Assembly: GCF_024204645.1 (NCBI RefSeq) | Contig: NZ_CP100351.1 | Location: 3,126,001-3,190,000 of the forward strand | Length of the DNA: 64,000 nt | DNA from: Desulfomicrobium sp. ZS1 | Lineage (GTDB): Bacteria > Desulfobacterota > Desulfovibrionia > Desulfovibrionales > Desulfomicrobiaceae | Reading direction: 5' to 3' | Shown here: positions 42,260 to 51,110 of the stretch, piece after piece | Layout: the number at the start of each line of letters is the position of its first letter | How positions within the stretch are numbered: position 1 is the first letter of the stretch | Notes under the pieces: model-generated | The model's input: only the letters and a program-made list of their open reading frames with translations | Databases searched by the model: none | Told to the model about the DNA's origin: nothing | Translations under genes and position numbers: made by a program

Positions 42260-43236
42260 AAGTCGTGTTCATGGGTACGCCGGATTTTGCGGCCGTGTCC
42301 CTCAAACACCTTCTGGACTGGGGCGGCTGCGACATCGTGGGTGTCTATTGCCAGCCTGACCGCCCCTGCGGCAGGGGGCAGGTCTGCACGCCGCCACCCG
42401 TCAAGCTGCAGGCCATGGAGGCGCGGCTGCCCGTGTTCCAGCCCTTGAACTTCAAGGATCAGGCAGACGTGGACCAACTGGCGGCCCTTGAGCCGGACCT
42501 GCTCCTCGTCGCGGCCTACGGGCTCATCCTACCTCAATCGGTACTGAACATTCCCAGGCTTGGCGCCATCAACGTGCACGCCTCACTTTTGCCCGAGTAC
42601 CGGGGCGCGGCCCCCATTCAGCGCGCCATCATGGACGGACGCCCCGTGACTGGCATCACCATCATGCGTATGGAGGCGGGCCTGGACACCGGCGACATCC
42701 TGCTGCAGCGCAGCCGCGCCATAGGCATCATGGACACGGCCCAGACTCTGCACGACGAACTGGCCGAGATGGGCGGCAAGCTTCTGGTCGAGGCCCTGGA
42801 AAAAATGGACCAGGGACGCCTCGTGCGCATTCCCCAGGACCACGCTCGGGCCACCTATGCCGCAAAACTCTCCAAGGAAGAGGGGCGCATCGACTGGAAC
42901 CAGCCCGTGCTGGCCGTGCACAACCGCATCCGCGGTCTTTTTCCCTGGCCCGGTTCCTGGTTCGATTGGAGCGGCATGCCCGGCAAGACCCTGCGTCTGA
43001 CCGTACACCCCGGCACTATCGGCGATCCCCTGCCCGAAGGCGTGCAGCCCGGCGAAATCCATGGCGTGGCCGATGACAGCGTGCTCATTGCCTGCTCTGA
43101 TCGCCTGTACGCGGTGCCGGTCATCAAGCCCGCGAACAGCAAACCCCTGCGCGGCCGCGAGTTTTACTGCGGCTATCTGAGCCGCTGCTCCGGCGACCAC
43201 CTGCTCAAACCCGAACTTGCCTGCCCGGGCGAATAA
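42232..43236 (+). CDS. fmt: Methionyl-tRNA formyltransferase
   Basis: 334 residues. KVVFMGTPDFAAVSL is the N-terminus, folate-binding INVHASLLPEYRGAAPIQ and TGITIMRMEAGLDTGDI are in the catalytic domain, and the C-terminal domain contains FPWPGSW. Start at 42232 overlaps def; an alternative GTG at 42265 would shorten the product by 11 residues while keeping the core. Confidence 0.93.
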   Translation: MAEREKRRVKVVFMGTPDFAAVSLKHLLDWGGCDIVGVYCQPDRPCGRGQVCTPPPVKLQAMEARLPVFQPLNFKDQADVDQLAALEPDLLLVAAYGLILPQSVLNIPRLGAINVHASLLPEYRGAAPIQRAIMDGRPVTGITIMRMEAGLDTGDILLQRSRAIGIMDTAQTLHDELAEMGGKLLVEALEKMDQGRLVRIPQDHARATYAAKLSKEEGRIDWNQPVLAVHNRIRGLFPWPGSWFDWSGMPGKTLRLTVHPGTIGDPLPEGVQPGEIHGVADDSVLIACSDRLYAVPVIKPANSKPLRGREFYCGYLSRCSGDHLLKPELACPGE

Positions 43237-43240
43237 TCCC

Positions 43241-44047
43241 ATGGCCAGTCCCAGGAGCGCCAAAACCAGTAGCCCTTTGGAACAGGAAATCCGGGATTCC
43301 TTTCAGACCCGCAAGCGTGTCTTCATCGGTCTGATCACCGGCTCTTCGGTACTGATCTGCCTTTTTTTGGCCATGGTCTGGTTCATCCCCTTTGTCGGGC
43401 TGACCACCATCCATCCCGCCGCGCCCTGGATTTTCGGTTTCATCACCGTCGCCCTGATCCTGGCCATCGGCTGGGCAGCCCTGGCGCTGGTTTTAAACAT
43501 CCTGCTCGGCCGCCCCGTACTCTTCGCCAAACGCCTGCGCGGCATCACGGTCAAGCTCTTTTTGCCACTCATGACCCTGCTGGGCCGCTTTGTCGGCATC
43601 CCGAAGCAAACGGTGCGGGCCTCCTTCATCAAGGTCAACAACGAACTGGTCAGGGGCGAAGGACACCGTTATCCGGCGGACAAGATCCTGCTGCTCATGC
43701 CGCACTGCATCCAGAACAGCCGCTGCAAGTTCCGGCTGACCTACAACATCGACAACTGCAAGCGCTGCGGGGACTGCGCCCTGGCCGGGCTGCTCGATCT
43801 GCGCGACAAATACGGAATCAGGCTGGCCGTGGCCACGGGCGGGACCATCGCCCGGCGCATCGTGGTCCAGCACAGGCCCAGGCTCATCATCGCCGTGGCC
43901 TGCGAACGCGACCTGGCCAGCGGCATCCAGGACACCCATCCCCTGCCAGTTTACGGAATCCTGAATTCCCGCCCTTTCGGCCCCTGTCTGGACACCGACG
44001 TGGCCCTGGACCGGGTCGAATGGGCCATCAAAGAGTTTCTGGCATGA
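43241..44047 (+). CDS. DUF116 family membrane-anchored protein
   Basis: 268 residues from ATG 43241. Two hydrophobic segments at the N-terminus (about 32-58 and 66-92, GLITGSSVLICLFLAMVWF and IFGFITVALILAIGWAAL) anchor a cytosolic domain with ILLLMPHCIQNSRC, CKRCGDCALAGLLDL, GGTIARRIV and a late RPFGPCLDT, the DUF116 cysteine set. Function is not established; gene order fmt-DUF116-rsmB suggests a link to translation or RNA modification. Its stop overlaps rsmB (ATGA). Confidence 0.85.
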   Translation: MASPRSAKTSSPLEQEIRDSFQTRKRVFIGLITGSSVLICLFLAMVWFIPFVGLTTIHPAAPWIFGFITVALILAIGWAALALVLNILLGRPVLFAKRLRGITVKLFLPLMTLLGRFVGIPKQTVRASFIKVNNELVRGEGHRYPADKILLLMPHCIQNSRCKFRLTYNIDNCKRCGDCALAGLLDLRDKYGIRLAVATGGTIARRIVVQHRPRLIIAVACERDLASGIQDTHPLPVYGILNSRPFGPCLDTDVALDRVEWAIKEFLA

Positions 44048-45318
44048 GTACGCCCTCGGCCCGGCGCCTGGCCCTCGACATCCTGCGCCGCACCCTTGAC
44101 CACAAGCAGGACCTGCAGGCCGCCGTGGACGAAGTGCTGAACCAGGTCCAAGCAGGACCCGACAAGGGGCTGGCCACGGAACTCGCCTACGGCTATCTGC
44201 GCATGCGCGGGCGCATCGATTTTCTTCTCTCCCAGTTGCTTAAAAACCCGGTCCAGACTTCTCCCATCATGAAACGCATTCTCGGCGTGGCCATGTACGA
44301 ACTCCTTTTCCTGAGCCGCATCCCCGATTACGCGACCCTGGACTGGGCCGTCACCCTGGTGCGCGATCGCCTGGGCCAGACCATGGGCAAGGTGGCCAAC
44401 GGCGTACTGCGGAGCCTCTTGCGCCTGGGCTTGTCCGTGCGTTTCGAGGAGTATTACCAGACCAAGACCGCCGGCCATGACCAGTTTCTGTCAGCCTGGT
44501 ACTCCTGCCCGCAGTGGCTGGCCCGCATGTGGCTGAACAGCTACGGCAAGGAACATACCCAGGCCTTCCTGCAGGCGACACTGAGCGCCCCGCCGCTGGG
44601 GGTCAGGATAAACCGCGCCCATGCCCAGGCAGCAACGCTGCGGAAAAATTTGCAGCCGCTGCAACAGGATTCCTCAAACTGGGGGTTTGCCCTGACGCAG
44701 TGGCCGGAGTTTTTGCAGCACGCCGTGGCCGAGGGAGCGGCGACCCGTCAGAGCCTTGCCGCCCAAAAAATCATGCACTCCCTCGGCGTGGAGCATTGGC
44801 CGTCTCCCGTGCTCGACGCCTGCGCCGGTCGCGGCGGCAAGACGTATCTGATGTCCGAGCAGGGCAAAAACGTCTGGGCATCGGACGTGAATGTCTTTCG
44901 TCTCAGGCAGCTCAAGGCCGAAGGCGCGCGACTCGGCTTTGACATCCCTGCATTCCGGAGCCAGGGGCAAGGCCCCTATCCCCTGCGACAGACGCCCCGC
45001 ACGATATTTCTCGATGTACCCTGCTCGGGTCTCGGCGTTCTGTCCCGGCGGCCGGATATCAAATGGAAACGGACCGCTGCCGATTGCGCAGGGCTCGTCA
45101 AGCTACAGGAAGAAATTCTGCAGGCCGCTGCCGATCTTCTCACGTCAGGAGGATGCCTGGTCTACGTGACCTGCACGCTGAATCCGGAAGAAAACGAAAA
45201 GCAGATCGAACGTTTCGCAAACGTCCATCCTGAGTTCTCACGCCTGCGCCAATCCCAGAGCGAACCGGCGGAAGGGCTGGGAGAATTTTTCTACGGCGCG
45301 GTCCTGCGCAAAAAATGA
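44044..45318 (+). CDS. rsmB: 16S rRNA (cytosine-967-C5)-methyltransferase
   Basis: 424 residues. An N-terminal NusB-like helical domain (ARRLALDILRRTL, LATELAYGYLRMRGRIDFLL) precedes an NOL1/NOP2/Sun methyltransferase: SAM motif VLDACAGRGGKTYLM, LDVPCSGLGVLSRRPDIKWK with one catalytic Cys and VYVTCTLNPEENE with the other. ATG overlaps the DUF116 stop. It methylates C967 of 16S rRNA in characterised homologues. Confidence 0.92.
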   Translation: MSTPSARRLALDILRRTLDHKQDLQAAVDEVLNQVQAGPDKGLATELAYGYLRMRGRIDFLLSQLLKNPVQTSPIMKRILGVAMYELLFLSRIPDYATLDWAVTLVRDRLGQTMGKVANGVLRSLLRLGLSVRFEEYYQTKTAGHDQFLSAWYSCPQWLARMWLNSYGKEHTQAFLQATLSAPPLGVRINRAHAQAATLRKNLQPLQQDSSNWGFALTQWPEFLQHAVAEGAATRQSLAAQKIMHSLGVEHWPSPVLDACAGRGGKTYLMSEQGKNVWASDVNVFRLRQLKAEGARLGFDIPAFRSQGQGPYPLRQTPRTIFLDVPCSGLGVLSRRPDIKWKRTAADCAGLVKLQEEILQAAADLLTSGGCLVYVTCTLNPEENEKQIERFANVHPEFSRLRQSQSEPAEGLGEFFYGAVLRKK

Positions 45319-45397
45319 ACACGGGTCCGTCCCGGGACCGCCTGCCACAAAAGAACGGCCACGACCCGCGTGACGTCAACCTGAAGGATTATTCGAT

Positions 45398-45610
45398 ATG
45401 GAAGTAAAAGACAGTAACGGCACGCCGCTCAAAGCCGGGGATTCGGTGCAGGTCATCAAGGATCTGAAGGTGAAGGGATCTTCCGTAACGCTCAAGCGCG
45501 GCACGGTCATAAAAAACATCCGCCTCTCGGACAGCGAGGACGTGATCGAATGCAACGCGGACAAGGTCAAAGGCCTTGTGCTCAAGACCTGCTTCCTGAA
45601 AAAGGCCTGA
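45398..45610 (+). CDS. PhnA/YjdN-type small protein, 70 aa
   Basis: MEVKDSNGTPLKAGDSVQVIKDLKVKGSS is the PhnA C-terminal domain, with TLKRGTVIKNIRL and VKGLVLKTCFLKK. The N-terminal zinc-ribbon found in many homologues is missing, so this is the short form. The phosphonate-related name is historical and function is unknown. AAGGA lies upstream of ATG 45398. Confidence 0.85.
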   Translation: MEVKDSNGTPLKAGDSVQVIKDLKVKGSSVTLKRGTVIKNIRLSDSEDVIECNADKVKGLVLKTCFLKKA

Positions 45611-45613
45611 CCG

Positions 45614-45635
45614 GCGGAGGCACAGCCTCCGCTTT
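45614..45635. terminator. Hairpin between convergent genes
   Basis: GCGGAGGC (45614-45621) and GCCTCCGC (45625-45632) with loop ACA, then TTTC. Probably ends the PhnA-like transcript. Confidence 0.6.
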
Positions 45636-45643
45636 CGCAACCC

Positions 45644-45892
45644 CTAAGCCGTGGCCGCGGCCCGGCGATGGAACTCCTTGACCAGGATCTTTTCCAGGCA
45701 TTCGCGGCAGATATCGGTATTATTGCTGTTCTGGAGCTTCATCTCGATTATCGGATTCAGCTTGCCCATCTGTCCGCCCAGGCGGGTCAGGTTGGCCGGG
45801 TCCTCGATGACCAGGGAGTACCGTTCCTCGTAGATTCCGTCCTTGAGGCCCAGGATCTCCTTCCCGCAGATGTCGCAGAATCTTTTGATCAT
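45644..45892 (-). CDS. Small CxxC zinc-finger-like protein, 82 aa
   Basis: ATG 45892 with a perfect AAGGAGG site. Residues begin MIKRFCDICGKEI with a CxxC, and a second pair lies at DICRECLEKIL, so one zinc could be bound. The middle is hydrophilic (RYSLVIEDPANLTRLGG). Small uncharacterised proteins of this type occur in deltaproteobacteria. The longer reading from 45973 runs through a REP palindrome and is not used. Confidence 0.7.
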   Translation of the reverse strand: MIKRFCDICGKEILGLKDGIYEERYSLVIEDPANLTRLGGQMGKLNPIIEMKLQNSNNTDICRECLEKILVKEFHRRAAATA

Positions 45893-45945
45893 TCTTCCCC
45901 TCCTTGGGAGTGCTTCGATAGCGGGAGGCATTGGTCGGAAAGACA

Positions 45946-46128
45946 TGGATTCCCGCCTGCGCGGGAATGACATCAGCGCTGTGCGTCACAACCGCCTCTC
46001 CACCGACTGATCATTTTATGCACGGCATGACCGCATGTCATGACGTCATCCACGCAAAGATCGACTGCTCATTCCATGCGCGTCATGACCGAATGTCGTG
46101 ACGTCATCCCCGCGAAGGCGGGGATCCA
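45946..46128. repeat. REP-like palindromes in inverted orientation with a diverged 58-bp tandem repeat
   Basis: TGGATTCCCGCC-TGC-GCGGGAATGA type element (45946-45970) recurs inverted at 46104-46128 (TCATCCCCGCGAAGGCGGGG ATCCA). Between them two 41-base segments at 46019-46059 and 46077-46117 are about 85 percent identical, one 58-base period apart, each containing CATGACCG and TGACGTCATCC. The right palindrome is followed by TCTTTTTT and may also terminate transcription. Confidence 0.8.
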
Positions 46129-46170
46129 CTCTTTTTTCAGAACATCACGCATCCCGAACATCGTCAGCCA

Positions 46171-47079
46171 TCAAACCTTGAGCGTGCCCCGGTAGTCATC
46201 CCATGACGCGATGCCCAGGGACTCGGCCAGCACGCGCACCTCTTCGACCAGGCGGAAGGCGTTGTCCGGACGCATGAAGTTATACGTCCCGACCTGCACC
46301 GCATGCGCCCCCACCAGGATGAACTCAAGCACGTCCTCGGCGCTGACGATGCCGCCCATGCCAATGACCGGCACATTCACGGACTGCACGACCTGATGGA
46401 CCATGCGCAGGGCCACGGGCTTGATGGCCGGGCCGGACAGCCCTCCGACCACGTTGGCCAGGCGGCTCTTGCGCGTGCGGATGTCCACGGCCATGCCCGA
46501 AAGCGTATTGATGAGCGAGAGCATGTCCGCCCCCGCGTCCACGGCCGCCTTGGCGATGACGCGCACGTCGGTCACGTTGGGGCTGAGCTTGACTATGACC
46601 GGCTTGCTTCCGGCCCGCTTCTTGACCGCGCCGACGACAGCGGAGGCCATATGCGGGTCCTGACCGAACTGCACGCCGCCTTCGCGCACGTTGGGGCAGG
46701 AGATGTTGACCTCCAGAGCCGCGATCTTGTCCTCCTCCGAAAAAATGGCCGCCAATTCCCCGAAATCCTCGGGCGTCTGCGCATACAGATTGGCGATGAC
46801 CGTCGTATCCGCTGGAATGTAAGGCAGCTTTTCTTTCAAAAACTTTTCGACGCCCACATTCTGCAGGCCGATGGCGTTGAGCATGCCACAGGGCGTTTCG
46901 GCGATGCGCGGCATGGGATTGCCCGCGCGCGGAGCCAGGGAGATGCCTTTCAGGCAGATCCCGCCCAATGCGGACAGATCGCCGTAACGCATGAATTCCA
47001 GGCCGTAGCCGAAGGTGCCCGAAGCGGTGATGACCGGATTCTTCAGGGTCAGAGAGCCGAGTTTGACGGTCTGGTCCAT
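46171..47079 (-). CDS. pyrD: Dihydroorotate dehydrogenase, catalytic subunit (class 1B)
   Basis: 302 residues. [17 protein letters not shown], the FMN/substrate motif [14 protein letters not shown] with catalytic Cys, [28 protein letters not shown] and [18 protein letters not shown] are the PyrDB pattern. It converts dihydroorotate to orotate using NAD through PyrK. Starts two bases after the pyrK stop. Confidence 0.94.
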   Translation of the reverse strand: MDQTVKLGSLTLKNPVITASGTFGYGLEFMRYGDLSALGGICLKGISLAPRAGNPMPRIAETPCGMLNAIGLQNVGVEKFLKEKLPYIPADTTVIANLYAQTPEDFGELAAIFSEEDKIAALEVNISCPNVREGGVQFGQDPHMASAVVGAVKKRAGSKPVIVKLSPNVTDVRVIAKAAVDAGADMLSLINTLSGMAVDIRTRKSRLANVVGGLSGPAIKPVALRMVHQVVQSVNVPVIGMGGIVSAEDVLEFILVGAHAVQVGTYNFMRPDNAFRLVEEVRVLAESLGIASWDDYRGTLKV

Positions 47080-47081
47080 GT

Positions 47082-47858
47082 CTAGTCTCCCAAATCGATT
47101 TCACGCACGTCAAAGACCGGACCGTGCACGCAGCTCTGCACGTAGTCACCCGCCACCGTCTTGCCCACGCAGCCGAGGCACGCGCCCACGCCGCAGGCCA
47201 TGCGGTTCTCCAGGGAAACCTGCCCGTCCGTGCCGTGCAGCAGACAATATTTGCGCACGACTTTGAGCATGGGCTCCGGCCCGCAGGCCAGCACCTGCCC
47301 TACCCCGGCCAGGGCCTTGATGCGCTCGGACAGCACGGTCTCGAATTCGGCGATGTCGGCCATAGTCTTCTGCTGCATGGCCTCGCTTTTGATGCGATCC
47401 GCGATCTCGGCGTACGGATAGTGCTCAAGGTCCAGGCGGTGGCCGAAGAGCATGGACAGATTGTCCGTTTTTTCGCGTCGGGCCAGCATGACAAAGGGGG
47501 CGATGCCCACGCCTCCGGCCAGGATCAGGTTGGGCCGGGCCTCGTCGATGCGGAACCAGCGCCCAAGCGGCCCCCAGACCGTGACTTTCTGTCCGGAAAC
47601 AAGCTCGGCCAGCCTGCGCGTGCCGCGCCCCACGGTCTGAAAAATGATGCGCAGCCCCTGGTCCGATACGTCGCAGACGGAAAAAGGCCGGGGCCAGACA
47701 AGCTCCGCGCCCCAGTGCGCAGGCCGGATCATGACGAACTGTCCTGGCTTGCAGGTCCAGCCCGGCGCGGACAGCACAAGGTCGACCAGGGACGGATCTT
47801 TTGCGGGCGTGCAGGAGATGACCTCCAGATCCCGGCATGGTGTTTGACTATCAATCAT
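47082..47858 (-). CDS. pyrK: Dihydroorotate dehydrogenase, electron transfer subunit
   Basis: 258 residues. FAD motif [11 protein letters not shown] with [12 protein letters not shown] and [12 protein letters not shown]-binding [13 protein letters not shown], and [2Fe-2S] ligands in [15 protein letters not shown] and [10 protein letters not shown]. Heterotetramer partner of PyrD. Its ATG overlaps the recN stop. Confidence 0.94.
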   Translation of the reverse strand: MIDSQTPCRDLEVISCTPAKDPSLVDLVLSAPGWTCKPGQFVMIRPAHWGAELVWPRPFSVCDVSDQGLRIIFQTVGRGTRRLAELVSGQKVTVWGPLGRWFRIDEARPNLILAGGVGIAPFVMLARREKTDNLSMLFGHRLDLEHYPYAEIADRIKSEAMQQKTMADIAEFETVLSERIKALAGVGQVLACGPEPMLKVVRKYCLLHGTDGQVSLENRMACGVGACLGCVGKTVAGDYVQSCVHGPVFDVREIDLGD

Positions 47859-49456
47859 ATCATATTCCCGGACACGCGTCCTGGCTCATGGGTGGAAGGT
47901 GGAGCCTCGCCCACCATGCGCGCCAGTTCGGTCTGACGCTCGGCAGGAGAGAGGCTTGCGCACAAGGTATAGGTCACGCCGTCGTGAACTTCCTTGCGGA
48001 TGGAAAAATGTTCGTCGGCCAGCCGGGCCAGCTGCGGCCAGTGGGTGATGAGGATGACCTGCTGGCGCTCGGACAAAAGGCGGATGCGTTCGGCCACCTT
48101 GATCAGGGTCTGTCCGCCGATGCCCGAATCGACCTCGTCGAAAAGCAGGGCCGGAAGCTGCTCCCGGGTGCGCAGGCTGACCACGGCCAAAAGAAAGCGC
48201 GACAGTTCGCCGCCCGAGGCGATGCGGTCCAGGGGCTGGGCATCGAGGCCGGGGTTGGGCACCCATAAAAACCGGGGCCGAAGCTCGTCGATGCCCGCAT
48301 GGATGGCCAATGCCCGAAAATCCACCAGCACCCGCAGATGCTCCGAAAAACCCAAGTTAACGAGCTCGCTCTTCAGGCCAGCGGTCAGGTCGACCGAGGC
48401 CTCTTCCCGCGCGGAATTCAGCGCCGTCGTGGCCCGGGCCAGAACTCCGGCGGCCAGGACCTCGTCCTTTTCCAGACGCTTGAGGGCAAGCCCGCTTTCG
48501 TCCAGAAAGGACAAATTCTCTTCGATTTCCTCACCGAGCGCCACAATGGAATCCAGGGACCGTTTGAGCTTGCGCTGCAGCTGTTGCAGCTCCCACAGGC
48601 GCTTCTCCACTTTTTCGGCATCGAAATCCGCGCGCTGATGCGAACCAAGGGCGCGCAGATCGCGGACCATGTCGGACAGGCCATCGCGGAAACGCCCAAC
48701 CTCCCTGGCATGCTCGCCAAAGCCCTCGTCCGCTTCGCCAAGTCCGGCCAGAGCCCTTTCCAGAGAGTTAAGGGCGTCCTGCAGCCCGTTCTCGCCCAGC
48801 AGCAAACCCTGGGCCTCATCGGCCAGGGCGTGAGTTTTCTCGGCCTGGCGGGAGGCATCGCGCAAACGCAGCAACTCTTCTTCCTCGCCGGGGCGTGGAT
48901 CGACCTTGCGGATTTCAGCCAACTGGAATTCAAGAAATTCCCGCCGCTCCAGCAGTCCGGCCATGCGCCGTTGCACCTCGGCCTTGCGTGCCAGGATGGC
49001 CTGCAATGCCTCGCGGGCCTCGCGCTGGGAGACCAGGGTCTGCGGATCCGCCAGAAATGCATCCAGGATCTCGACATGATGTTCCGGTGAAAGCAGCCGC
49101 TGCTGTCCGTGCTGGCTGGTGTGCATCAACAGGCGGGGTCGAAGCTCGGCCAGGCGCTCCTGGGAACCAAGATCGTCATCAATGAAAAGGCGGCTGCGGC
49201 CGCTCTTGGCGGAAAGTTCGCGCCGCAGAAAAAGCTCCTCGCCATCAAGATGGAAAACGGCCTCAACCAGGGCCTTCTCACGTCCGGGGCGGACCAGATC
49301 GGCGGCAATGCGCTCACCGAGAATGAAATCCAGGGCGCGCAGGATGAAGGACTTGCCCGCACCGGACTCGCCCGTAAGCACGTTCAGGCCCGGGCAAAAT
49401 TCGAGTTCCACATCGTCGATGAGGGCCAAATTCCGAATGCGCAGTGTTTCGAGCAT
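47855..49456 (-). CDS. recN: DNA repair protein RecN
   Basis: 533 residues, SMC-like. Walker A TGESGAGKSFILRALDFIL at the N-terminus with LRIRNLALIDDVEL before it, coiled coils through the middle, the signature ASGGELSRFLLAV and Walker B LLFDEVDSGIGGQTL. It acts in double-strand break repair. It follows the CgeB-like gene by 13 bases and overlaps pyrK, joining repair, pyrimidine and ABC genes in one minus-strand unit. Confidence 0.94.
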   Translation of the reverse strand: MLETLRIRNLALIDDVELEFCPGLNVLTGESGAGKSFILRALDFILGERIAADLVRPGREKALVEAVFHLDGEELFLRRELSAKSGRSRLFIDDDLGSQERLAELRPRLLMHTSQHGQQRLLSPEHHVEILDAFLADPQTLVSQREAREALQAILARKAEVQRRMAGLLERREFLEFQLAEIRKVDPRPGEEEELLRLRDASRQAEKTHALADEAQGLLLGENGLQDALNSLERALAGLGEADEGFGEHAREVGRFRDGLSDMVRDLRALGSHQRADFDAEKVEKRLWELQQLQRKLKRSLDSIVALGEEIEENLSFLDESGLALKRLEKDEVLAAGVLARATTALNSAREEASVDLTAGLKSELVNLGFSEHLRVLVDFRALAIHAGIDELRPRFLWVPNPGLDAQPLDRIASGGELSRFLLAVVSLRTREQLPALLFDEVDSGIGGQTLIKVAERIRLLSERQQVILITHWPQLARLADEHFSIRKEVHDGVTYTLCASLSPAERQTELARMVGEAPPSTHEPGRVSGNMI

Positions 49457-49469
49457 ATCCGCCTTGTGC

Positions 49470-51110
49470 TTATGTTGCGTGCGTTGCCGTAGCCAGTGCG
49501 GACTTCAGCATATCCCTGATCCGTCCGGACGGGTCATGGGCTTCGAGCCTACGCCAGAACCGTGGTTCCTGCTCCTGGCGCAGGGCTTCATCCCGGGCAT
49601 GGAGCAGCTCTTCCAGACCCTGCCGCACTCTGAAAGCGCGGCAATCGGCCGCCCCGAGTTCCAGAGTCAGCCGCCAGTTCGTGCGTTCACGCAGTGAAAG
49701 ATAGGACATGGCCTTGAGCCGCAGGCCGTCCCATCCGCTGTCGCGGGCAAGGATTCTGGCCATCTCTCTGTACACATCCATGTTCTGCGGATCGAATTCG
49801 CTGGCCTGCACCAGACATTCCAGGCTTGATGCCGGAAGGTGCTTATGCGGGTTGAACACGAACCCGGGCCTGAAAATCTGCCTGCAACGTTGTAGCTCCC
49901 TGGCCCAGGCAAGGCAAATTAAAAGCGGCGTGTTCCCCGGGTCCGGAGCCGAAGGGGCGCAGTGTCGCTTGTGGCGTAAAAAGAAAAGACGCGACAGGCG
50001 CACATCCTCAAAACGAAGCGCGCCCATGCCACCCGCCAGATTGACTTCCAGCGAGGACTCATATTGCCCTTTCTCCGCCACCGGCACAATCAGACGCATG
50101 TACTCGTCTCGGCCAAGCCTGGCCCGCAAACGAAGCAGCACCGCCAGAACCTCTTCCGTCACGGGCAGGGCCGAAAGGCCTTTGGCCAAAACGTCCGCGT
50201 CCATGTCCAGCCGCCCGGCCTCCCAAAGATGATACAGGGTCAGCCACCAGGCCGCCTGCGCATCGACGCCCCTGGCTGCCCGGCCGGAAATATCCCCGGA
50301 CGCGGCCAGCAAGGTCGCTGCGCGATGCTCCGGCAGATGCTCGCGCTTGACCCGCTCCCGGGCCCGCAGGCCCATGCTCCGGGCCAGCAGATCCTCCGTG
50401 CGCAACCGCCCGGCCCAGTGGGCAAGCTCCGCGCCATCGTGGTACACGGCCACCTCCTCGCCCGGGACAAACAAATCCTCAAGACCGGGAGTGGCCGGAT
50501 TAATCACCGCGCATCCGCATGAAGCCGCTTCGAACAAACGAAAATTCACTTCGCCGAAAATCGACTCGTTGGGCACGATCCGGCTGTGGTCATAAAAATC
50601 GAGCATGGCCGCAAAACCCAGATCCTCGCGACTCTCAAGAGGCCCGAGCTCGCCCAGCCACTCCAGAAACCACCCCCGGACCGGCCTCTCCGGAGTGACC
50701 CGGCCGACAAAACCAAGGCCTGCGCGCCGCTCGTCCCAGGACACAAGGGCCCGCTGCGAGCCATACCAGGGCAACCACAGGGTCCGGGCAATGCCCCGCT
50801 CCCTGAACCAGGACTGCCAATGCTTCTGGGTTGTACAGAACAGGTCGAAAAGACGGGCGTAATACTGATGCCAGAAGCTGTTCAGATGCGTGTCTATAGA
50901 CCAAAAAACCTTGGGGCAGGACAGGGCATCAAGGTCGGCGATGAGGGTGCGAGGGCCGAGAGACTCCTGCTGGACAAGCAAATCCGGGACAAATTTCCCG
51001 AGCAGAGGGGCGATGCGCACGATACCCGCCCCCGGGCGCAGATCCAGCACGTTGTGCCCAAGGCCGGACAGGGCCGCGCAGAGACTTGAACTCACGCAGA
51101 CAATGTTCAT
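49470..51110 (-). CDS. CgeB/spore maturation-like glycosyltransferase, 546 aa
   Basis: ATG 51110 overlaps the ABC ATPase stop. Residues 1-290 resemble CgeB/DUF3880 plus a GT1-type C-domain: VFWSIDTHLNSFWHQYYARL near 90, FDLFCTTQKHW, GLGFVGRVTPERP, then the donor-site region EVNFRLFEAASCGCAVINP with GLEDLFVPGEEV. About 300-546 is a helical extension. Such proteins transfer sugars to proteins or glycans. A helical C-terminus of this length is unusual for CgeB; TPR-like scaffolding is possible. Substrate unknown. Confidence 0.78.
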   Translation of the reverse strand: MNIVCVSSSLCAALSGLGHNVLDLRPGAGIVRIAPLLGKFVPDLLVQQESLGPRTLIADLDALSCPKVFWSIDTHLNSFWHQYYARLFDLFCTTQKHWQSWFRERGIARTLWLPWYGSQRALVSWDERRAGLGFVGRVTPERPVRGWFLEWLGELGPLESREDLGFAAMLDFYDHSRIVPNESIFGEVNFRLFEAASCGCAVINPATPGLEDLFVPGEEVAVYHDGAELAHWAGRLRTEDLLARSMGLRARERVKREHLPEHRAATLLAASGDISGRAARGVDAQAAWWLTLYHLWEAGRLDMDADVLAKGLSALPVTEEVLAVLLRLRARLGRDEYMRLIVPVAEKGQYESSLEVNLAGGMGALRFEDVRLSRLFFLRHKRHCAPSAPDPGNTPLLICLAWARELQRCRQIFRPGFVFNPHKHLPASSLECLVQASEFDPQNMDVYREMARILARDSGWDGLRLKAMSYLSLRERTNWRLTLELGAADCRAFRVRQGLEELLHARDEALRQEQEPRFWRRLEAHDPSGRIRDMLKSALATATHAT

